27,269 bases of DNA from Candidatus Thorarchaeota archaeon (GTDB lineage: Archaea; Asgardarchaeota; Thorarchaeia; Thorarchaeales; Thorarchaeaceae), in NCBI GenBank assembly GCA_030642465.1, contig DAOWNS010000002.1, positions 1-27,269 on the forward strand. The letters run 5' to 3'. Position numbers and translations under genes: made by a program. This document shows positions 21,395-27,269 of this stretch, one piece after another; within the stretch, counting starts at the first letter, position 1; every line of letters starts with the position of its first letter. Below the pieces are notes generated by a model. It saw only the letters and a program-made list of their open reading frames with translations, did not search any database and was not told the origin of the DNA.

Positions 21395-22405
21395 TTATCC
21401 AATCTCACGGAGCCTGCCTGTAACAGTGTCCATCGTCACTATTTGAAACAGCAATTCCATGCTGACTCCTTCTTCTTGCGCTCTGGCTATTGCTGGGTAA
21501 TTTCGCAGATTATGTTCCGTAGCCTGACCGATTGCAAGAACTCTATCTTCGACTGTCTTGGAAGTACCATCTTCAAATCGAAGTGCTTCTCGATGGAGTA
21601 GCTCAATCACAGGGCGCAGAAACGCCCCTTTCACCTCGTGTGGTTTCAAAGATGCCTGCCCTGCACCGCATGGCGGTTCTTCCTGGGTGAATCCCCCATG
21701 TTCAACTATCAGAATCCGTTTCTTACTGGCGTCTGTAGAAAGCCAGGCTGAAAAGAAATCATTCAGCTGCATTGTTTCGTCATCTGCACCAGTGTACTTG
21801 GAAACGTAGGCTCCAAGAGTTTGAATTGCATAGGGTACTCCGACTGGAGTTGAAGGAGGATGAACACGCGAGTCTGAGCATAGCAGCACAAGGATACTCT
21901 CGTCGCATCTCTCGGGCTTGACACACCTTGATACCAACATCTCCTCAATAGATCTATTGCGGTGGAAGGAGTGACCTATTGCCTGAGCAAGACCCTGAGC
22001 GTAATCAACACTAAGAGCTATGATGGGTATCCCAGAAAGCGCCGGATGTTCTGTAAGATTAACAAGTGATTCGTGAATTCGTTCCTGTGGTTCATCTATG
22101 TCAAACGTAATCACAACGCCATCTTTATGGAGGAAATGTCCATTGTAGGCGCCAGGTCCAGCAAACAGCACTGGCGACTTGCTGGCTGAGAGGAGCGGAC
22201 AGCCTGAAACGCGAGTGCCGTGGAAGGCATCTCCTTGTTCAAGACCCAGAAGCTTCAGATCTTGAGTGCTTCGATGGATTTGAGAAACTATGAAGAAATG
22301 AGGGTCTTGTCCTTGAGCGGCCACTTGCATCTTGACAAGCAGTTTTGGATCGTCCTTTCTCTGCCGCTCTAGCTTGTCAGATATTTCAGTCATCTTGTTT
22401 ATCAA
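21395..22405 (-). CDS. Beta-carbonic-anhydrase-like protein with novel N-terminal domain
   Basis: 336 residues. The C-terminal half carries a beta-carbonic anhydrase pattern: LVLLCSDSRVHPPSTPVGV (Cys176, Asp178, Arg180), then VEHGGFTQEEPPCGAG with His236 and Cys246. In true enzymes zinc is held by two Cys and one His, with Asp-Arg as a dyad. Here the HxxC spacing is stretched to nine residues between His and Cys. Residues 1-165 (FFIVSQIHRSTQDLKLLGLE, VLFAGPGAYNGHF, VITFDIDEPQERI, IPIIALSVDYAQGLAQAIG) are a separate alpha/beta domain I do not recognise. TTG 22405 has GGTGAG five bases upstream. It follows the epimerase-like gene by 88 bases on the same strand. Carbonic anhydrase activity is not assured. 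Confidence 0.75.
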   Translation of the reverse strand: MINKMTEISDKLERQRKDDPKLLVKMQVAAQGQDPHFFIVSQIHRSTQDLKLLGLEQGDAFHGTRVSGCPLLSASKSPVLFAGPGAYNGHFLHKDGVVITFDIDEPQERIHESLVNLTEHPALSGIPIIALSVDYAQGLAQAIGHSFHRNRSIEEMLVSRCVKPERCDESILVLLCSDSRVHPPSTPVGVPYAIQTLGAYVSKYTGADDETMQLNDFFSAWLSTDASKKRILIVEHGGFTQEEPPCGAGQASLKPHEVKGAFLRPVIELLHREALRFEDGTSKTVEDRVLAIGQATEHNLRNYPAIARAQEEGVSMELLFQIVTMDTVTGRLREIG

Positions 22406-22493
22406 AGATGCTCACCAAAAGCATTCCAGCTCAATGCAAAATTATTTTCTCTGCTGTTTTGGCCTCGGCTCCAGTGTTCCACTTAAAACTTCT

Positions 22494-23276
22494 TCATCCT
22501 TTAATATCCCAGAAATGGATTCCTTCTGCCTCTATGTAACTAATCTCAACCTGTTGGATAGCGTCCTCTGCAAATGCACGGTCCAGATTGGAAAGACTCA
22601 TCAAATCAAATGGCGAACTCCACCCAATGCCAAGCCGCTCTTTGTAGATACTTGACGGAACGCCGATGTCTGCAACATAGAGCACACCTGCTGTCTTCTC
22701 AAAGGCGCGAAGGAGGCCAATCTTTGGGAACGCCAGTGTCAGCGTGGCTTTTGGTGATAGTCCGATCTCACTGACACCCGTAGTTACATCCAGTCCCGAC
22801 GGAGCATCCAGCGATATAACGTTGGAGTGTTCGGCCAAGTATCTGAAGACTTCGTTAGTCACAGAGTCATTCCTCCTAGAATAACCATATCCAATGTAAG
22901 CGTCCAGAACGCAGACTTCAGGGCCTTTGCTCGCCCTGGGTTTGCCTTCATTGATAGTCACTCCTGCTTCTTTTGCCCGGTCTAGCTGTTCCATAGGTGT
23001 CGGGCGGAGGGCATCTTCACCCTTTGGCAGCCACACTTCCACGGGAAGATTCCAGTTTTGCAGGCGCCTTGCTGCTGCGAGACCCCCACCCCCGTTATTT
23101 CCTGAGCCCACTACAACTAGATACTCAATGGGCTTGAATCTTCTAAAGCGCGCGGCCAATCGAGCCAAATTCAGTCCCGCTTGCTCCATCATCAATTCAA
23201 CGGGAACTTGGAGCTCATTCACCATGATGCGATCGACTTCAACCATCTGATCCTTGGTGAGTCCGGGGAGCGGCAT
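22494..23276 (-). CDS. Stand-alone NAD(P)H-hydrate epimerase-like protein (YjeF N-terminal domain)
   Basis: 260 residues matching the YjeF N-terminal domain alone. MVEVDRIMVNELQVPVELMMEQAG (11-34) is the family opening, VVVGSGNNGGGGLAAARRLQ (54-73) the nucleotide-binding loop, VLDAYIGYG (123-131) includes Asp125, and LDAPSGLDVTTG (156-167) is the conserved DxPSG block. The enzyme interconverts R and S forms of damaged NAD(P)HX. In most archaea it is fused to the dehydratase; here that half is missing, so it would need a partner elsewhere. The usual GNNGGDG has Gly instead of Asp, so another epimerase-like role is possible. ATG 23276 lacks a ribosome site. Confidence 0.85.
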   Translation of the reverse strand: MPLPGLTKDQMVEVDRIMVNELQVPVELMMEQAGLNLARLAARFRRFKPIEYLVVVGSGNNGGGGLAAARRLQNWNLPVEVWLPKGEDALRPTPMEQLDRAKEAGVTINEGKPRASKGPEVCVLDAYIGYGYSRRNDSVTNEVFRYLAEHSNVISLDAPSGLDVTTGVSEIGLSPKATLTLAFPKIGLLRAFEKTAGVLYVADIGVPSSIYKERLGIGWSSPFDLMSLSNLDRAFAEDAIQQVEISYIEAEGIHFWDIKG

Positions 23277-23319
23277 AGACTGCAGATAACAGCATGCTCA
23301 CTTAGGCTTTTTCCATGAG

Positions 23320-23331
23320 CCGCACATGCGG
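23320..23331. promoter_or_regulatory. Inverted repeat CCGCA-CA-TGCGG between divergent genes
   Basis: A perfect five-base inverted repeat with a two-base centre lies in the 129-base gap between the epimerase-like gene (ATG 23276, leftward) and the ATP-grasp gene (ATG 23406, rightward). A dimeric regulator could bind there and affect both genes. The repeat is short, so chance is a real alternative. Confidence 0.25.
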
Positions 23332-23405
23332 TGCAAGCATTCAGGTTTTTATGGACCAACCTACTAGTCCAATGCGCATCTGAAACAAAGGGAGACCATC
23401 CTAGA

Positions 23406-24281
23406 ATGCGGTTCGGAATAAGCTACCATGAGAACGTTAACAACTGGGCCACGAAAGGGCTGATTGATGCAATGAAAGCCAAGGGCCACGATGTGAAACC
23501 CTTTCGGCTACTAGACGTTGCAGCTGAGATTCCTAGCGGATTCATACACCTCGAAGAGGAACTTACGCTGGATGGCGCCATCGTGAGGACCATTGGGTTC
23601 GGTACAGGCAATCAGATCACCTATCGAATAAGCCTTCTTGAACATCTTGAAGACGCTGGAATCTACGTGATGAATCCAGCCTACTCGTTCCGACGCGCCA
23701 AGGATAAGTATGCTACACTTACTGCGCTACACAAGGCGGGTATCAGAGTGCCACGTACTCACGTGAGCGAGAACCTAGAAGCCGCTACGGCATTCTCAGA
23801 GGAGGTAGGGGACGTAATTATCAAACCTCTAATCGGGGCGCGTGGAATGGGCATGATTCGGGCAAAGAACCAAGAACTAACGTATCGTGCACTGAAGTTC
23901 ATTCACCAACTCGGACAGGTACTCTATGTTCAAGAAATGATTGAGAAACCTGACCGTGACATCAGAGCATTTGTCATAGATGGTCAACTCGTGGCTGCAA
24001 TGTACCGCAATGTGCCGAAGGGGGAGTGGCGAAGTAATATCCACGGAGGAGCAGAAGCGGAAGCTGTAGAACTCGATGATGAGTACAAGGAGTGTGCGAT
24101 TAGGACCGCAGAGGTGTTGAAGCTTGATTATACGGGGGTCGACATCCTTGAATCAAAAGACGGCCCTTGTGTTATAGAAGCAAATGCTTCGCCATCTTGG
24201 AGTGCATTATCAAGGGTCACGAACCTCGACATAGCTGGGATGATTGTCGACCTACTGGTGAAGAGATCAAAAGGAGCTTAA
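23406..24281 (+). CDS. RimK-family ATP-grasp ligase
   Basis: 291 residues. The pre-ATP-grasp part (1-105) begins RFGISYHENVNNWATKGL. It is followed by the ATP-grasp core: RAKDKYATLTALHKAGIRVPRT (about 107-128), DVIIKPLIGARGMGM with the ATP-binding lysine and glycine loop, VQEMIEKPDRDIRAFVI, MYRNVPKGEWRSNIHGGA, and YTGVDILESKDGPCVIEANASPSW. The D…E-x-N metal triad is present. Homologues (RimK, LysX, MptN, CofF) add glutamate or similar amino acids to a carboxylate on a protein or coenzyme; the closest feel is the archaeal MptN/CofF-like group, which is my inference. ATG 23406 has GGAG about 10 bases upstream. It converges on the proteasome gene, 32 bases apart. Confidence 0.88.
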   Translation: MRFGISYHENVNNWATKGLIDAMKAKGHDVKPFRLLDVAAEIPSGFIHLEEELTLDGAIVRTIGFGTGNQITYRISLLEHLEDAGIYVMNPAYSFRRAKDKYATLTALHKAGIRVPRTHVSENLEAATAFSEEVGDVIIKPLIGARGMGMIRAKNQELTYRALKFIHQLGQVLYVQEMIEKPDRDIRAFVIDGQLVAAMYRNVPKGEWRSNIHGGAEAEAVELDDEYKECAIRTAEVLKLDYTGVDILESKDGPCVIEANASPSWSALSRVTNLDIAGMIVDLLVKRSKGA

Positions 24282-24313
24282 CACCAGTCAAACTTGCGTG
24301 TGAAACGATCAAG

Positions 24314-25051
24314 CTAAGCGAAAGTTGTAAGAATAGCTTCAACCTCATCTTGCGGCAATATCTTGAATGCACGCTTGGTTGTATCAATCCGGCCAATCTC
24401 CAGAGTCTTTGCCTTCTCAGCTGGGTCAGATACAGTTTTCTCGCCGCCAGGTGTGAGCACACCTTCTATTGCCAACTTGAGAGCACCATCCAAATTAATG
24501 TCCGGTTTGTACTTCTCAGCTAAGAATTCACGTACCACGTCCGAATCTTTACCTATCGCAGTTGCCTTCCAACCCCAGTAGGAACCGGAAGGATCGGTGC
24601 TGAATAGCTGGGGACCGAGGTCATCTACTCCAGCGACTAGAAGTGCTACTCCGAATGGTCGGACTCCACCATATTGTGTATGAAGCTGCTTGGTGTCACA
24701 GACATTCACAACTAGTGACTGTATCGATACGGGCTCGTCATAGCTGAGTCTATTGATTTGGGCTTGAACCCTAGCTTGGTCAATGAGCTTCCTTGCATCA
24801 GCATGGAGCCCTGCTATCGCGGTTCCCACATGATCGTCGATGAGAAGGAGCTTCTTCAGCGTGGTTAAATCAACCAGAGGATGCGGAGAACGTTTCTCAC
24901 CAACTAAGACAACACCATCAGTAGCCTTTACACCAACTGCAAGCGGCCCGTGACGGACTGCTTCTGTGGCGTATTCAACTTGGTATAGGCGTCCTTCGGG
25001 GCTGAATACTGTAATTGCGCGGTCGTAGCCTAGTGACTGTGTCGGGAACAT
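24314..25051 (-). CDS. psmA: Proteasome subunit alpha
   Basis: 245 residues, the usual size for an archaeal alpha subunit. The N-terminus GYDRAITVFSPEGRLYQVEY with following A is the alpha-type signature, including the gate YDR and the H0 helix. VGVKATDGVVLVGEKR, DDHVGTAIAGLHADARKLID, QYGGVRPFGVALLVAG and TDPSGSYWGWKATAIG are core blocks. Seven of these form each outer ring of the 20S particle and gate entry to the chamber; the alpha subunit itself has no catalytic threonine. ATG 25051 has AGGAGTG about 10 bases upstream. The beta subunit is not in the window. It is transcribed leftward, probably from its own promoter in the 151-base gap at 25052-25202. Confidence 0.97.
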   Translation of the reverse strand: MFPTQSLGYDRAITVFSPEGRLYQVEYATEAVRHGPLAVGVKATDGVVLVGEKRSPHPLVDLTTLKKLLLIDDHVGTAIAGLHADARKLIDQARVQAQINRLSYDEPVSIQSLVVNVCDTKQLHTQYGGVRPFGVALLVAGVDDLGPQLFSTDPSGSYWGWKATAIGKDSDVVREFLAEKYKPDINLDGALKLAIEGVLTPGGEKTVSDPAEKAKTLEIGRIDTTKRAFKILPQDEVEAILTTFA

Positions 25052-25202
25052 GCTTCAAAGACACTCCTGTAATGACTAACCACCAAAGAGGTGATGTCGA
25101 ATTTGAGCACGGCCTTCGGCGTATATAAGCGTATTTCTGTGTCTGAATCGTGCGATCGTAACACTCACCCATCTTGGCGACAGGTTTCCGATTCTATGTG
25201 AT

Positions 25203-25898
25203 TTATCTCCACTCAAGCCGCATCGAGATCCCAGAGGGAAGGTTAGAGAGCAACGGTTCTATTTCCTCACGATTCGGTTTCTCAAAGGCCGCTATCTCTT
25301 CATCTCGCGTGCCTGCCGAATCGATGTAATTCTGAACTAGATACTCACCTCTGAATCCAAGTTCATGCAATTTTGCAAGAATCGCTTTTATGTCGTCAGG
25401 TGTTGTTAGGTTTCCTACGTACGTTGTTCGGGGCCAAAAAAGAACATCGGAATCAAGGAGTAGCTCCAGACTCTGTAAGACCCTCGGCCATGGATCGTGA
25501 GCCGTTCTTACAGTTCCCACGTATTGAGAAGGGCTTGCCTTCATATCAAACCAGACCGAGTTGATGTAGGGTAGGGACCTTTCAAGCACTGACGGAACTG
25601 ACCCCTGCGTATTGAGATTGATGTGACAGTCGCAGTCTTCTTTGAGCGCTTTCAGCAACTCCGGGAGATCCTTGTGTATTGTAGGTTCCCCACCAGTTAT
25701 GCAATACCCATCTACAAGATGACCACGTGCATGAGCTACAATATCAGGTATCGTCATGCTCTCGCCCGATGAGAGCGGGATGAGTTCAGCGTTTTGACAG
25801 TATGGGCAATCGAAGTTGCAGCCAGCCGTGAATATCACAGTGACTGGAATCTTGGGCACATCTACAAGACTGATATCGATAATCGATGCAATCCGCAT
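25203..25898 (-). CDS. Radical SAM activating-enzyme-like protein (NrdG/PflA type)
   Basis: 231 residues. The cluster motif CNFDCPYC (Cys27, 31, 34) binds 4Fe-4S, ITGGEPTIHKD (67-77) is the SAM-binding GGEP block, and VWFDMKASPSQY follows further on. The opening MRIASIIDISLVDVPKIPVT matches archaeal activases of the anaerobic ribonucleotide-reductase or pyruvate-formate-lyase type, which put a glycyl radical on a partner enzyme. No glycyl-radical enzyme is in the window, so the target is unknown. ATG 25898 has GTGAT seven bases upstream; the frame is open to 26027, which would add 43 residues lacking family resemblance. The opposite-strand small gene starts at 26027. Confidence 0.9.
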   Translation of the reverse strand: MRIASIIDISLVDVPKIPVTVIFTAGCNFDCPYCQNAELIPLSSGESMTIPDIVAHARGHLVDGYCITGGEPTIHKDLPELLKALKEDCDCHINLNTQGSVPSVLERSLPYINSVWFDMKASPSQYVGTVRTAHDPWPRVLQSLELLLDSDVLFWPRTTYVGNLTTPDDIKAILAKLHELGFRGEYLVQNYIDSAGTRDEEIAAFEKPNREEIEPLLSNLPSGISMRLEWR

Positions 25899-26026
25899 GT
25901 TTCTATCACGCTTCCACGAGCGGGTGATGATTAGTGCCTGATAATCATTTGCCAATATCACTAAGCGGTCTGTCTTACTAGAACTCTTAATTGGGAGCAC
26001 CATCAATTTAGCGGTGGGACCAAACA

Positions 26027-26299
26027 ATGGCGACTCGAAACATCAGTCGAGCTGAAATACTCCGAAACACCCTGTTTCATATCCAGCTCAATCAATGTCA
26101 GTATATCGATAACTTCCCAGAGTACGTCACTAAGATTTTTGATGATAACATTGACGGCAGGGGAATCCGGAAATACGACAATCTCAAGCCAAAGCTATAT
26201 CGCATAAAGACAAACTTCTTTGCAATCAACAAGGATAAAGTTCGCAAGGGAGATTTCTTTGAAGGGCTTTACCAAAGAATCTCTAGAAGCACAAAGTAG
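26027..26299 (+). CDS. Small hypothetical protein
   Basis: 90 residues from ATG 26027, with GGTGG about 10 bases upstream. Basic and lysine-rich toward the end (KYDNLKPKLYRIKTNFFAINKDKVRKGDFF); helix-prone at the start (SRAEILRNTLFHIQLNQCQYI). No cysteine motif, membrane helix or recognised domain. It could be a small nucleic-acid-binding protein, but that is a guess. It sits between the divergent radical SAM gene and the convergent iron-sulfur gene, whose stop is one base beyond. Confidence 0.6.
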   Translation: MATRNISRAEILRNTLFHIQLNQCQYIDNFPEYVTKIFDDNIDGRGIRKYDNLKPKLYRIKTNFFAINKDKVRKGDFFEGLYQRISRSTK

Positions 26300-26300
26300 T

Positions 26301-27269
26301 CTAGAGCAGATCTTTTGGAAGACGCTGCTTTCCGTAGCCCAACAAGTCATCCAATTTCACAACCAATGAGTTGAGCTGAGGCACATGGCGCGTAAGCCAA
26401 AGAAGAATCCTAAGTGCAGGCCCATCACGTTTGTCGTAAGGACAGCTTCGGATGCAATTTGAACACTCGGCCCCATTCTGCACCCAGAAACCATAGCATG
26501 ACTCCACATCTACGTACCACTTCTTGATACCCGGATTATTGGACCTACTATCACCATGCCAGGTACGGTCTTTCCCGTAAGGGATTGATTGACTGGGACA
26601 ATCCGTTGCGCATTTCTCGCATACTTCGCAGAAACGAGTCACGGAGTTGCAGAAGTCCAAGTCAGGACGATCTGGAAGAAGGGGCATGTCCGTTAGCACC
26701 TTGGCGATACGCACTCGTGAACCGAACTCCTTTGTAATCAGAAGACCATGACGCCCGTATTGTCCGAGACCTGCATCAATAGCTAACGGCACGCTCAAAG
26801 CAATATCATTCCCACAGGGTATCGCTCGAAATCCAAGCCTGCGAATGAAGGCAGCCAGCTCGATTTCAACGAATGCCATTGTAGAATACCCAAAAGCAGT
26901 AGCAGCCGAGCTGATGAATGTTGGGGAGGTTGCAATGGCGTCGTAATCCATTGCAATTGCCATGACAACTGCGTGATCCATACTATCAGGTATGGAGTAC
27001 TTCACACCTCTACGACTAGCAGAATACAACCACCGACGGTCTAAAGAAGCAATCCCGACAAGGCTAGCTCCAAAGAATCGAGCTGCCTTTTTCAGCATCC
27101 TTGTAAGAGAGTCGGAATCGAATGTGCGTTCATTTGCAGAACTCGAATCATCACCCTCAAGATCAGCTAGGGGGTTCATAACAGATGCCCGATGATCGTA
27201 CAGTTCCCATCCAGCCCTCGCCAGTTCGTAGTAGGCTCGACTATACCCAGGAAGACCACTCTGCATCGC
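26301..27269 (-). CDS. Reductive-dehalogenase/epoxyqueuosine-reductase-like iron-sulfur protein (may continue past right edge)
   Basis: At least 321 residues; an ATG at 27266 is three bases from the edge and the frame remains open. The core resembles cobamide-dependent RdhA/QueG proteins: AFGYSTMAFVEIELAAFIRRLGFRAIPCG, then LAIDAGLGQYGRHGLLITKEFGSRVR (a hallmark block), then two ferredoxin clusters, CEVCEKCATDCP (Cys213, 216, 219, 223) and C257…CSNCIRSCP (268, 271, 275). Such proteins reduce halogenated organics or, for QueG, epoxyqueuosine. The second cluster spacing (a long gap before CxxC) is RdhA-like. No twin-arginine signal is visible, which may reflect truncation or a cytosolic form. 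The hydrophobic C-terminal helix (LRILLWLTRHVP) may touch the membrane. Confidence 0.85.
   Translation of the reverse strand, partial: AMQSGLPGYSRAYYELARAGWELYDHRASVMNPLADLEGDDSSSANERTFDSDSLTRMLKKAARFFGASLVGIASLDRRWLYSASRRGVKYSIPDSMDHAVVMAIAMDYDAIATSPTFISSAATAFGYSTMAFVEIELAAFIRRLGFRAIPCGNDIALSVPLAIDAGLGQYGRHGLLITKEFGSRVRIAKVLTDMPLLPDRPDLDFCNSVTRFCEVCEKCATDCPSQSIPYGKDRTWHGDSRSNNPGIKKWYVDVESCYGFWVQNGAECSNCIRSCPYDKRDGPALRILLWLTRHVPQLNSLVVKLDDLLGYGKQRLPKDLL

Noticed and set aside
1..27269. CRISPR array, insertion sequence or prophage.
   Set aside because: No regularly spaced direct repeats, transposase, integrase or terminal inverted repeats were seen by eye. The genes are mostly ordinary archaeal families.

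Overview
The window reads as a gene-dense archaeal chromosome segment. Archaeal markers are a proteasome alpha subunit (24314-25051), a GEK1-type D-aminoacyl-tRNA deacylase (16399-17223), an archaeal-type RimI acetyltransferase, an ADP-forming acyl-CoA synthetase CoA-binding domain at the left edge, a TrmB-type winged helix, GGTGA/GGAG ribosome sites, frequent TTG and GTG starts, and TATA elements placed for leaderless messages. The mix of a reductive-dehalogenase-like protein, a degenerate small-GTPase-like protein and several long coiled-coil proteins makes me suspect an Asgard lineage such as Thorarchaeia. That is inference only: there is no rRNA or other decisive marker here.

Left part (1-10220). 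A divergent pair (acyl-CoA synthetase fragment and ribbon-helix-helix protein) is followed by two tandem paralogues of an unrecognised seven-cysteine family (873-1832, 1912-2901). Facing them is a leftward cluster: PLP aminotransferase, YkgJ-like CxxCxxCC protein and sugar-nucleotide epimerase. A DUF362 protein and a ThiF/MoeB E1-like enzyme diverge from one symmetric TATA-like element. Then come an acidic disordered protein, a Ras-fold-like protein that has lost its P-loop, a membrane protein with a zinc ribbon, and RimI.

Middle part (10221-18475). This is the most unusual region, about 8 kb all on the minus strand. A 411-residue helical protein is followed within 16 bases by D-aminoacyl-tRNA deacylase. 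Next come a coiled-coil protein with 30-residue repeats, a Cys-cluster protein, and a 1313-residue protein in which a TrmB winged helix and a TrmB-like effector domain are separated by about 1080 residues of nearly proline-free helix. This has the look of an uncharacterised DNA-linked filament, tether or chromosome-organising apparatus, but the function is not proven by sequence.

Right part (18617-27269). A probably nonsense-interrupted beta-rich gene is followed by a two-gene unit (helical protein plus winged-helix regulator) that ends in a hairpin and T-tract. That unit diverges from a PD-(D/E)xK nuclease-like gene. Then come a beta-carbonic-anhydrase-like protein with a new N-terminal domain, a stand-alone NAD(P)HX epimerase-like protein, a RimK-type ATP-grasp ligase, the proteasome alpha subunit, a radical SAM activase, a 90-residue orphan, and a reductive-dehalogenase/QueG-like iron-sulfur protein that reaches the right edge. 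I found no rRNA, tRNA, CRISPR array, insertion sequence or integrase. No intergenic stretch exceeds 300 bases.
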